Shown here piece after piece: positions 31,842 to 42,170 of a stretch of DNA of 64,000 nt. The DNA is taken from the NCBI GenBank assembly GCA_026315105.1, contig CM048750.1, positions 162,158,549 to 162,222,548 on the forward strand. The letters are read 5' to 3'. The stretch comes from Locusta migratoria. Lineage: Eukaryota > Arthropoda > Insecta > Orthoptera > Acrididae. The first letter of the stretch is position 1. Each line of letters opens with the position of its first letter. The translations under genes were made by a program, and so were the position numbers. The notes under the pieces are model-generated. The model saw only the letters and a list, made by a program, of their open reading frames with translations. It ran no database searches and had not been told where the DNA came from.

Positions 31842-32712
31842 AAACTTCCTGGCAGATTAAAATTGTGTGTCGGAACCGGGACTCGAACCTGGGACCTTTG
31901 CCTTTCGCGGGCAAGTGCACTGCCGACTGCGCTATCCCGACACGACTCACGATGCCACCTCACAACATTACTTCCGCCAGTACCTCGCCTCCTACTTTCC
32001 AAAATTCACAGAAGCTCTCCTGCGAAACATGCAAGACTAGCACTGCTGGAAGAAAGGATATGGTGCAGACATGACTTAGCCACAGCCTAAGGGATGTTTC
32101 CAGAATGCAATCGCCTCCTACTTTCCAAACTTCACAGAAGCTCTCCTGCGAAACATGCAAGACTAGCACTGCTGGAAGAAAGGATATGGTGCAGACATGG
32201 CTTAGCCACAACCTAAGGGATGTTTCCAGAATGAAACTTCACTCTGCATCGGAGTGTGCGCTGATATGAAACTTCCTGGCAGATTAAAATTGTTTGCCGG
32301 AACCGGGACACGAACCTGGGACCTTTGCCTTTCGCGAGCAAGAGCACTACCGACTGTGCTATCCCGACACGACTGACGATGCCGCCTCACAACTTTACTT
32401 CCGCCAGTACCTCGCCTCCTACTTTCTAAACTTCACAGAAGCTCTCCTGCGAAACATGAAAGACTAGCACTCCTGGAAGAAAGGACATGGTGGAGGCATG
32501 GCTTAGCCACAGCCTAAGGGATGTTTCCAGAATGAAACTTCTTTCTGCAGCGGAGTGCGCACTGATATGAAACTTCCTGGCAGATTAAAATTGTGTGCAG
32601 GAACCGGAACCTTTGCTTTTCGCCTTTGCCTATCCGGCTCACAATTTCAATCTGGCAGGGAAGTTTCATATCAGCGCACACTCCGCTGCTGAGTGAAAGT
32701 TTCATTTTGGAA
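31842..32712. mobile_element. 871-bp composite repeat with tRNA-like units
   Basis: It is flanked by an exact 11-bp duplication, acattaaacag (31831-31841 and 32713-32723). Units starting cttcctggcagattaaaat occur at about 31844, 32271 and 32575; the final part ends as the reverse complement of that start (tttcatatcagcgcacac). The first two units contain a minus-strand tRNA-like sequence (B-box complement ggactcgaacctggg, A-box complement gcgctatcccga). Unit 1 also has an internal 122-bp duplication (31986-32108 and 32110-32237). No coding capacity is supported. A smaller relative is at 8092-8598. Confidence 0.82.
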
Positions 32713-32723
32713 ACATTAAACAG

Positions 32724-33239
32724 TTTGGCAGCTTACAGCTGACTCCATCTAGACATCATTCTACGAGTTCATCAGGAGGAATTCTGCGGGCATAAATGCA
32801 GAATTAGGTCCTGGAATCGGCGGAGTTGTGCCCCTGTTAGAACCTCTAGTGTACTTTTGTTTGTATTTTCGATTGCACCTTATGCAGGTCCATTGTCAGG
32901 TGGGGGGCTGTGGTCAGCTGGGCGGCCAGTGGCTGTGTGCCGGCACCCTCGCCCGCGGTGCCACCTGCAGCGGCCGCTGTGCGGGCTGCACTCGCCTCGC
33001 CGCGCCGAGGGCGTGCCTGCGGCTGACTGCCGGAGATGTATTGATATAGCAGCTGCGCAAGAAACTGACTGAATGAATGAAGTCCCGCGGCCGGCCGCCT
33101 GCGCCTGGCAGCTGAAAAATCACCACTACACGCCGCCAGCCGCCAGCCGCAAGCGCTGCCGCTGCGGCAACCCTTACACCCGGGCGGCTAAAGTCACGGG
33201 GCTGCGGCGGTGGTAGCGGCGCCACCACAACAGCGCACG
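32724..33239. other. Spacer with GC-rich patch
   Basis: The part 32890-33230 is GC-rich (many gccgc and cggc words) and open in several frames. No domain is recognised. Confidence 0.4.
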
Positions 33240-34330
33240 TGTCAGGCGATTCATGCGAAACGTTTTCCCACACGGAAATCAACAGACCTTGAAGAAGATT
33301 ATGAAATTGGTCTGTATCAAATGTTATGAACAAAGTATAAACCCTTTGAACTCCGAACAGCTGCATAAATTCTTGGAATTGCGTAAATAAGACTTTGTAT
33401 TGTTTGTGCAGATATTGAACAGATCTGTAAATTATTGTATAGCCGTTTAATAGTTTTCGGACCTCCCTGTCAAGTTCATCCCATAACAATTGTATGGGAC
33501 TTAAGTCCGGTGACTAACTTGGCCAAATCATGTTTTTCAGATCGCCACATTTCTCTTTTCTATTGACATTCCCTCTACGCAGTTTAGAAGAATATTTAGG
33601 ATCATTGTCCGCTGCAGAACAAACCCACGACCAATAAGCTCTTGCTTGATGGAACTGCATTGTTCAGCAATACTCTGCGATATCCTTTCTTCGTTAATGT
33701 TCCATTAATTCGCACGAGATTACCGACTTTATCACCCGCACCCTCACACCATAGCCGACCTTCCACCATAATTCACCATAGATGTCGCACACCATACGTT
33801 CTCCACGAAGTGGACGAACAGACATTCGAAGATGGCCCTCAAATACTTCAAACTTCGTTTCATCCGTGAATAACACCTTGGACCATTTCTGCACGCTCCA
33901 GTTTTTATGTCTCTGTGCCCATTGCGTCTTTTTCGCCTTATTTTGTGTCCATAATAAAGGTTTTCTTGACCGCTATTTACCCGTTTAAACATCGTTCACG
34001 ACGACTCGCATTGCACTGTTGAGACAGCGATTAGAGCTGCTCGCATATTATTGACTTCCTCGCGAATTTCGGGTGCCGCACGAGCTCTCTGACGTTTACT
34101 GTGTACACATATGAACTGATCTTCCCTGTATAATGTTACACGGGGTCTTCCAGATGCCGAAACACTTGCATTGGAACTGGTTTGCTTGAACCGCTGCAAT
34201 GTATACACCACTGTAAATTGGGCTACGCCAACTTTTGTTGCTATTGTCCTAGAATAGCCTTCGTGATGCAGAGCTACAATTACAGCACTTTTTCAATTCC
34301 AATCTCCTGCTTCCGGCCCATTTGTAGGTG
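33240..34330 (-). pseudogene. Tc1-like transposase, broken
   Basis: The minus strand starts with MGRKQEIGIEK (about 34322) and an N-terminal helix-turn-helix: HHEGYSRTIATKVGVAQFTV, then TLQRFKQTSSNASVSASGRP. After frame breaks, QKWSKVLFTDETKFEVFEGH holds the first catalytic Asp (about 33835-33890). Near 33480-33530 the family block before the last acidic residue appears as WPS, stop, SPDLSPIQLLWDELDR. It belongs to a different Tc1 subgroup from the other copies here. Terminal repeats were not found, so the ends are approximate. Confidence 0.78.
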
Positions 34331-34639
34331 ATATGGTATGCAGATACACTAACACACTGCTAGCTGCACACAGAGTGCTGAAAACTAATGTGGACTACTT
34401 ACTATACAGACAGCTGAAAGAATGAGGCCTATTCGAGTGGACACGTTTTGGGTAAAGACACAGTGTTGTTGTGGTTACTCTTCAGCGCCCCACCATACGG
34501 AGAACCGGCCAAATACACAACAGGGTCGTTCCGTCTTTACTTGTTTATGCTTGTTTTAGTACCAGAACTGGGCTATGGCAGATTATTTAAACGTACATCT
34601 CTAGTTTACGACAAATCCATAGTTGAGATAAGCGATCGA

Positions 34640-34960
34640 AAACTTTTGAGTGGTACAGTTGGAAGTCGTCGTCCGACCAGGGCGGCTATGTCTTGCACTG
34701 TAACTCGGCGGTCCTGGGTAATGAGTCCATCAACTAGCTGGGCAATGTCATCGGTGACGCAGTGTGGTGCTCCACAACGTGCATCATCGGCTAACGACAC
34801 CAGTCCTTGCCTGAAGGACTTGTGCCACAGCTTGACCCTTGCAAGGGACTTGCAGTGTTCGCCGTAGACTTGTGACATTCGTCAGTGAGTGTCTGAGCCC
34901 CTTTCTCCTTCCGCTGTCAGAAAACGAACAACACCTCTTTGCACTTCTTTTGAGCTTCCG
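34640..34960 (-). pseudogene. Mariner transposase N-terminal fragment
   Basis: The minus strand encodes MSQVYGEHCKSLARVKLWHK, FRQGLVSLADDARCGAPHCV, TDDIAQLVDGLITQDRRVTV and QDIAALVG, the two-part DNA-binding domain of mariner transposases (linker with GAP/GRP, then ITDDRRVTV-like block). No catalytic domain or terminal repeats are seen. It is distinct from the element at 23897-25804. Confidence 0.72.
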
Positions 34961-36654
34961 TGTCACTGTTTTCAATGCGATTGCTAGTTTTGTACAGTTA
35001 CGTGCACGCGTGACTTCTAGCGACGGACTGGGAAGTTCCACGTTCTGTTACAGCAGTTTGACAGGCCGCCTAAGATGATATATGTTTACAGATGACATAT
35101 ATGACATATATGTTCTATGGAAGAATTTCATAGGTTAGTATCTTTGCTATAATTTTTCTCTCGCTGGACTACAATGTTTATATTTTATTTTATATTTATT
35201 ATATTATTCTATTCTATTTTATATTTATTGCTGTCAAATTAAATAGCATATAAACAATAACAAACCTAAATCCACAATTAAAACAGCGAACGAAATTATC
35301 ATCTAAAAATGTTCACAATATCGCAGTGAACACGTCGAAATAAATCAGATATTTCGACGCCTTCTAACGACAGCAACCGTACCAGATGTGCCTAACGTAA
35401 GTAAAATTCTTGTGAACATTATACAACCATCACAATATAACATGATTGTACCTAGATCAATATCAACTCTGTTTCATTATATTTCGCAGGAGCTTGGCAA
35501 TGGCAAGACGATGCCGAAATATTTATAAGATAATAAACATCGTTATTGAGCACAGCTATCTGGATTTATCTATAACATGTCTGTAAGAGACATCAAACGT
35601 GCTGCGGGACCTCATTGCAAGAAGTTGTCTCACGTTCTGGTTGGAACCGCACAGAAAACCTATGGTAATGTAGTTGGTCTGTGATGATGCGGGTCTGTTC
35701 TTTTACCTTTCTTATCAAAGGGAGTCGCTTGTGCATTTTTTCCAGTCGCTTGGGGGCTTTGAGCTGGACCAGAGGCTCGCGATAAATGGAGTGAGCAACT
35801 TAATTGTTTCCAACTCTCTCAGCTGCTTCTGTACACCACGGATGCCTATTACCATGTCCTCCGTTCGGGCGATGTTGAACGACGGTATGTCCGCATGATC
35901 GACCTGTGTGAACGATTTCTTATAGGAGAAATTTAAAACTTCAGCTTACATTTTGCCATCATCTGTCGCCACTCCATAAAATGAACGAGTGCTGGATATA
36001 AGCCTTCGACCATCTTATCGATCGACATAAGACTAGATTTTTTAATATATTTTATTTATTTTTATTCTCGGAAAGATATTTTCTAAGGTAGAACGGTGGA
36101 GTTGTAATATGCTTCGCGCTTCAATCTTTCCTTAGACGCGCGAATCTACATGAAGTTTTGTCTGTCTTCCTTTCCTTCTATTTTTTTGAACTGAGAATAC
36201 AGCTGTATTTGATTTCTCAGCATTTTCCGAATATTGTTATCAAACCCTGGTGTTTTTTACCCATCCTTAATTCATTTTATATGCACATGTTTCAATAGCG
36301 GTTGATTTACAATAGACTTAAATTTTCTCGTTATTTCCCTGCGTCCATCGATCGTTCCGGAACTAAACAATGTCCATTCACTCTGCAAGTGGAATAATAA
36401 TAACTACTTATCAGCTCTTTATAGAAAAAACTTATTTGTTAATTTTGGTAACCATTATTGCTATTACGACGTCGTGATAACTAATCGCTATCCCTACACA
36501 GACATCGTTGACAGGCCTCTAATGTCAGGTCTGTTTGTAGCTACAATAATCAGTTGCATGTGGGCTGCCGAGTTATCTTCCCAAGAGGGATTTTGGAGAA
36601 GGTATTTGATAGTAGCTGTTTGTCTGTACGACGTGTGGTGAAACTATACAATCC
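34961..36654. other. Unassigned; one decayed hammerhead-like core
   Basis: At 35502-35519 stem GGCA/TGCC and GAAA remain, but the preceding CTGANGA has become cttggcaa; it is probably a decayed PLE terminus. At 35733-35899 the minus strand has about 55 open codons of no recognised family. AT-rich words dominate 35160-35240. Confidence 0.35.
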
Positions 36655-37062
36655 CTAGCTACACTCATCATCGCAGGTATTTGGGTTGTGGCAGACATTG
36701 TCAAGGGATAAACTTCTGCCCCCTTTGCCTGTCCATAGCAAGGCTCTCATGCCCGTATATTTCATTCCTTTAATGTTGGCCAGTATTTCCTGCTCCTCCT
36801 CCTCTCTGCTTCTCACCATTCCCTCTATTCCTTCCTTTGGTATAGAGTCCCTCCTCAGACAGAGATGGTTTTCAACATAGTTCGTTCTTCTCCGATTCTT
36901 CATTCCTTAATTGGTCTTCGAATTTCACGTATTCTTTTCTCCTGCACTTCCACATCTCAGGTGCCTCCAATCTTTTTTTCTCTTCCTCACGTAATGTCCA
37001 AGTCTGTGCACCACACAATGCAATGCTCCAGTTTATACTGGGGTGGTTAAAATGCCTTCGAC
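36655..37062 (-). pseudogene. LINE C-terminal fragment (RTE-like)
   Basis: The minus strand reads INWSIALCGAQTWTLREEEK, KRLEAPEMWKCRRKEYVKFE and, in a shifted frame, LRRDSIPKEGIEGMVRSREE. The order G-AETWTL, RL-AFEMW, then RHDSL-K-IEG is typical of the C-terminal part of RTE-like and related non-LTR polymerases. The catalytic region is absent. Confidence 0.65.
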
Positions 37063-37079
37063 TGATATTGTATGGTCCG

Positions 37080-37506
37080 GCTGTGGTGTCGCACAAGTAC
37101 AAAGTGCGCGCCACCTACTTTCGCCGCGCGCCGCCATGCACACACGGCGCGGCGTTCTCAGGACAGCCACGAGCGCCCTCTGCTGCAACCCCGCTCGTGG
37201 CCACCACGGAAAGACACCGGTCACTTGGGACTGAGATAGCAACCAGTTAGGACCTTCGTAATCAGATAGGCACCAGTGAAGACTTTGCTATCGTACAGGC
37301 ACTAGGCAGGCCTCTAACAACTATGTATCAACATTCTGCAGTACTATGTAAAAGTTAAGTATTGTTATATTCTGTGCAATATATATCTCTTTCTAATTTA
37401 CTCTAGTGTTTATAGTTTCTGGCTGCTCCCCTCCGTACCTGCACCAGCGTGCTATCTTTATTCCTGTGTCGGTCTCATTCCACTCGGCCACCGACACCTA
37501 CGACAA
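37080..37506 (+). repeat. LTR-like block
   Basis: It starts tgtggtgtcg and ends cgacacctacgaca, giving TG...CA ends with a short inverted match. It has a promoter-like AT stretch (gtgcaatatatatctc) near 37373. It is followed by a GGCGACGAAGTC-type sequence sometimes seen next to Ty3/Gypsy LTRs. No second LTR or coding region was found, so this is tentative. Confidence 0.35.
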
Positions 37507-37959
37507 GGCTGGGACACAAAAGCGGCGACGAAGTCGGGACACAAAACCGGCTACCTTCGCGATTCAATGATTGGTTCAATTTGATCAGAGGACCAGTGCA
37601 TTCCGTCTAAAAACAGCCTACATGGTTATGAAGATACCCCCATATTGTAAAGTGTCTTGTTAACAAATTGGACCAAGAGTTCATGTGATCTGTGCCACTC
37701 TGGAACCGTCCTCTCAACTCTTACCAGCACATATGACCTATTTTCTACTCATGTAGGGTCCAACAGATATGGTCACGAGCCCAGGAGAGACGGTATAAAC
37801 GATGTCGTGCTGTTAACAGAGGAAATGGGATCGTTCGTCTGCTGCCTTAGCCCATTAACGCCAAATTGTGTCACACTGTCTTAACGGAAACATTTGACAT
37901 ACATTCCCCTTTGATATCTGTGGTCATTTGGCGAACTGTTGACTATTAGCAACGACGAC
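37507..37959. other. Unassigned spacer
   Basis: It may include internal sequence of the putative LTR element (a gggacacaaaa word occurs twice at 37510-37551). No protein domain is recognised. Confidence 0.35.
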
Positions 37960-39190
37960 TCTTCTCAACTCGGTCATTAAAAGCAGGCTGTCTCCCAGTG
38001 CATTTTTCGTGGTGAGTGGTAAGGCCTGAAAGTTGTTTGTTCTGCTGTGCCTTGAAGGTCAGTTCCACGTTTTTAGTTTGTGTCAGGAGGGACTCTCATC
38101 AACGGAAGTTTTTACCTGACGTCTCGCATTGAACCGCTACGTAACGGATTTCAGATTGGAAGAAAACTGAGAGAACGCCACCACGCAGAATCCTTATTTT
38201 CGTGTAGCCACAGGACCTCGAGTTTCGACTCACACTGTACGTAATAAGCTGCTTGACATGCAAGTTCACTCCCGACGTCCTTGCCAAGGTCCAGTTCGAC
38301 ACCTAGACACCGTGTAGCGCGATACAGATGAAAACAACAGCTATCTGAATGGAGTCGTCACAACTGGCATCAAGTCTTGCTCACAGATGGGAATCGCATC
38401 TGCCTTCAACCAGAAAATCGTCACAGATGTTTTGGAGTCAGCCAGGTCAGTCTGAACGTCTTAGACACCCCGTCCAACGAGCGCAGCAAAGTGGTGTTTC
38501 CCTAATGTTTTTGGGTGGCATAGTGTGCGACCACCATATTGCACTAGGGGTCGTAGAAGGCAATCATTAAATTTTCAAATGTTTGTAAACTTAATGGACC
38601 TAACTGCTGTGATCATTTGTCCCTAGACCTACAAACTACTTAAACTTACACTACGACAACACACACACACACACACTCACACACACACACACACACACAC
38701 AGATGGCTGAGGGAGGACTCGAGCCCGTGGCGGGAAAAGGTCCAGTTCCATTACGCACAGCAGACGGCAGTCAAATAGTTTTACGGTACAGGGATGACAT
38801 CTTTCGACGTATAGTACAACCATATCGGAAGTATTTCGGCGAGGAATTCGTGTTAGTGGAGAACAATTCTCGTGCTCTTGGGGATGCGTTCCTTTATGGT
38901 AACGGAATCGCCAGAAAATGACCCGCATGTTCTCCAGACATAAACATGCCTTCGATACACCGAGTGGATCGTTTTTGGACTAGGCGACCCACTAACGAAT
39001 TTAAGATATCTACGCCAAATCGCTGCTGAGTAGCGGAACAATCTTTGATGATTTAGTGGACAGGATGCCACGACGAATACAGGCATGAACCAGTGCATGC
39101 AGGACTTGTTACAGAGTATTCGGAGTACTAATGTATGCTGAAATCTGGAAGGTCAGAAGGTGTCATACAACTTGTCAATAACTGTTCTCA
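37960..39190 (+). pseudogene. Tc1-like transposase, broken and SINE-interrupted
   Basis: The plus strand has the DNA-binding half around 38230-38300 (THTVRNKLLDMQVHSRRP). In a shifted frame SQPGQSERLRHPVQRAQQSG and a GVVEGN block (38440-38570) follow. After the SINE come YRDDIFRRIVQPYRKYFGEE, VENNSRALGDAFLYGNGIAR (the DDNSRPH block, with decayed residues) and PACSPDINMPSIHRVDRFWT (38780-38975). It belongs to the Tc1 subgroup with a YRDDILRPIVQP block. Terminal repeats are not resolved. Confidence 0.78.
38570..38766 (-). mobile_element. SINE, GC-type, with CA-repeat
   Basis: Minus strand: a B-box-like ggctcgagtcctccc, then an expanded (TG)n stretch (38659-38701 on the plus strand is (CA)n), then the tail with GTTTGTAGGTCTAGGGAC and the GGTCC arm. 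The flanks ggcaatca and ggcagtca may be a decayed duplication. Confidence 0.7.
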
Positions 39191-39617
39191 TGGGCAATAA
39201 AGGGAACTGTAATGTTGTTGTTGTATATCTCTATTCCATTTTCGTGTAAATGGTTGTGAATCTCTGGAATGGTGGTGATGCAACACTATTTTTTTGTGGG
39301 TTTACTATTTGAGCCGTGCAGATGCCGTATCGCGGATCGCAATCCTATCGCTCATCTGTTTGATTTCTACCGTCGGTGGCGCGCCCGATTGCGCTCCGCG
39401 CTTGTCTACCGTCGGCTATCTTCGCTGCGAGCGGTGTCGCCGAGTGTGTTCCATGTGAAGACGGCGGCCTCATGTCCACTTTAGCTTCCCAGGATCTACC
39501 TGTTTCTCCGGAGTCTTCAACTTGGATTAAAACAGACTCGCTTCCATCTCCTCCGAGTATATCCAGGTGCCCTGGCAAATTTATTGGACTTTGGAGTTAA
39601 GTAGTTGTTTCGGTTGG
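39191..39617. other. Unassigned spacer
   Basis: No gene or repeat is recognised. Some open frames reflect local GC richness around 39370-39480. Confidence 0.4.
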
Positions 39618-40622
39618 CCATGTCTACATCTACATCTACATAGATACTCTGCAAATCACATTTAAGTGCCTGGCAGAGGGTTCATTAACCACTTTCATAA
39701 CTTTTCTCTACCGTTCCATTCTCTAATAGCGTGCGGGAAGAAAGAACACCTAAATCGTTCCGTTTTCGACCTGATTTCTCTTATTTTATTGGGATGGTCG
39801 TGTCTCCCTAAGTAGGTGGGTGCTAGCTAAATATTTTCACATTCAGAACTAAAAGTCGGTGATTGAAACTTCGCAAATAGATCACGCCGCAATGAATAAC
39901 GTCTTTCTTTTAATGATTTCCACCGCAATTCGTGCAACATTTCCGTGACGCTCCCCCCCCCCCCCGTAACGCGATAAATCAAAACGAGCTACCCTTCTCT
40001 GAACCTTCTCAATGTCTTCCGTCAGTCCCACCTGGTGAGGGTCCCACAATGGGCAACAGTACTCCAGGAGAGGACGCACAAGTGTGATGTAGGCAGTCTC
40101 TTTGGTGGAGCTTGTGCATCTTCGAAGCGTTCTGCCGATGAAACGTAACCTTTGGTTCACCTTCCCCACAATATTTTCTGTGTGTTCTCTCCAGTCAAAG
40201 TAATTGTAACTCCTAGGTATTTGGTAGAATCTACGACCTTAAGGTTTGACTCATTTATCGCATAATTGAAGTTCAGCGGATATCTTTTAGTGGTCATGTG
40301 TATTACTTCACACTTTTATTTATTTAGTGTCGATTGCCAATTTTTGCGCCATGCAGAAATTTTGTCTAAATCTCTTTGCAGTTGCTTTTGATCCTCTGTT
40401 GACTTCACTAACCGATAAACGACAGCATCATCCACGAACAGTCTAAGGGAGCTATTCAGATTGTCTCCTAAATCGCTTATAAACACGAGGAAGAGTAGGG
40501 GACCTATAACGCTTCCCTGTGGAACGCCAGATATCACTTCTGTTTTACTCGATGACTTACCTTCAATTACAAGGAACTGTGTTCTTTCTGATAGGAAATC
40601 GTGAATCCAACCGCACAATTGG
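39618..40622 (-). mobile_element. LINE, 5'-truncated, fairly intact
   Basis: The minus strand encodes CGWIHDFLSERTQFLVIEGK, SGVPQGSVIGPLLFLVFISD, LRLFVDDAVVYRLVKSTEDQ (catalytic FVDD near 40430), LQRDLDKISAWRKNWQSTLN, then KVNQRLRFIGRTLRRCTSST and LLEYCCPLWDPHQVGLTEDI. The 3' UTR ends in a GCAGAG/CTCTGC hairpin (39673-39678 and 39647-39652) and a TAGATG-type tail at 39622. Compared with 24029-24562 it keeps more of the RT. A C-run near 39952 breaks the frame. Confidence 0.88.
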
Positions 40623-41219
40623 GGAGATATTCATTTGTGTTAGTTGGCGTCTTGCCCCCCCCCCCCCCTCCTGGCTCGCCATGTACTTGTCTTTGTGTCC
40701 ACGTCTTAGTTTAGGGTGGTTAGCTGAACCCCAGCGATTTTCCACGCCTACGTCCTTGTGAATACAGGTACTTTGATGACCGATAGTGGTTGCGTACTTG
40801 ATGGCTACTAAGTCTTCTGTTTGAGCGACTATTTGCCCTGAATTTTGATCTTATATGGTTTCTTAACTGCTATTTGCTGATTACAACATACTCTGGGGTT
40901 TTTCCTGGTAAAAGTTACCTGACTGTTACCTCGTCGCCCGTGCGGGGGATACGCGGAGTGTTTTCCTTCTATGGGCAAATTATGCCAACCCATAGCCGTA
41001 TTTTGGGCAATGTTGTGGAACTTTAGAGGTTTCTTCGGGTTAAGGCTGTAGTTCTTAAATCGTTTGGACACTCCTTAAACTGTACCCTTTCCCTTTTCTT
41101 TTTTCTGTGGGCACTCGCCGTTCTGTGGCTGGGGAAGACATTGCTGCTTCTAGTTTGCTGAAATAGGAATTGATTAGTGTTTACCATTGATGTTACTTCT
41201 TCTATGCTCTAATTTGAAA
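40623..41219. other. Unassigned; C-run
   Basis: A C-run lies near 40655-40668. No gene is recognised. Confidence 0.4.
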
Positions 41220-42170
41220 TGTAAATTTTATTTGGTGCCCTTCAGGCAGGTTGAAATCCTGCCTTAAATTTTACCTCTTTTAGCAAGCTTGTGTATCGAT
41301 CAGGCATTGTCCATTTAAAAGGGCTTGTTGGTTTGACATTTTATCTGTTTGTGGCGAAGGCCTATCAGAAGCTTGCTCCTAAGCGCCTGTAAACTTACTA
41401 TTGTAAACGATTGATTTGATAATTTAATTGCTGTCCTTCAGGTAAGTTGAAGCCTTTCTTTTTGGCAAGATTGTGTATCAGGCTGTTGATTGACAGTTTA
41501 TCTGTTATTGGCAAAAGCGTACCAGCACGTTGCTTTTAAGCGTCTGTAAACCTTAAGCACCTGTAAAATTACTATTGTAAACATCAGGCTGTTAATTGAC
41601 ATTTTATCTGTACCAGCACGTTGCTTTTAAGCGTCTGTAAATCTTAAGCACCTGTAAAATTACTATTGTAAGCTAGTGTTTTGCTAATTTAATTGCTGCC
41701 CTTCATGCAAATTGAAGCCTTTTCTTAACCCTGCACTGCATGTTGTTGCCATTAAGCAAAGCAAATTTTTGTTACATTTTCAGGCGTACTTTCCCATTGT
41801 TACATGAATTATATAATTTTTTCAATATTTTGGCCTGCATTGGTGAACATTTTCTACCATATATATATATGTTTTGCACTAAACTTCATGTGTAGGGGTA
41901 AATTTGACATTACTTTGGTAAGCATGTGTATCTATCAGGTATTGGCCATTTAAAAGGGGTTGTTGGTTGACATTTCATCTGTTATAGGCGAAAGACTTCC
42001 AGCACGTTGCTTTTAAGCGTCTGTAAATCGTAAGCACCTGTAAACTTACTATTGTAAACGATTGTTTTGCTCATTTAATTGTTGCCCGTCAGGCAAGATG
42101 AAGCCTTTTCTTAAAGGTTATGACTTTTGACAAGCTTGTGTTTATCTGTCAAATGTTTGCCATTTAAAAT
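41220..42170. repeat. Degenerate tandem repeat, unit about 200 bp or more
   Basis: Landmark words recur in order: a ccttcaggcaggttgaa-like start (near 41233, 41439, 41698, 42088), a reduced or extended cttgtgtatc segment, gacattttatctgt, accagcacgttgcttttaag and gcacctgtaaa with actattgtaaac. Spacing is uneven because sub-blocks of about 70 bp are duplicated around 41520-41660. No coding capacity is supported. Confidence 0.75.

Noticed and set aside
31844..32600. CRISPR-like array because of regularly repeated tRNA-like units
   Set aside because: Units are hundreds of bases long, have no short direct repeats with unique spacers, and the sequence is eukaryotic.
33157..33489. Minus-strand frame of 191 codons spanning 32914-33489
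   Set aside because: Only its first part is Tc1 transposase (WDELDR region); the rest is GC-rich sequence without a domain.
37080..37506. Complete LTR retrotransposon
   Set aside because: No second LTR and no coding region could be found, so only an LTR-like block is reported at low confidence.
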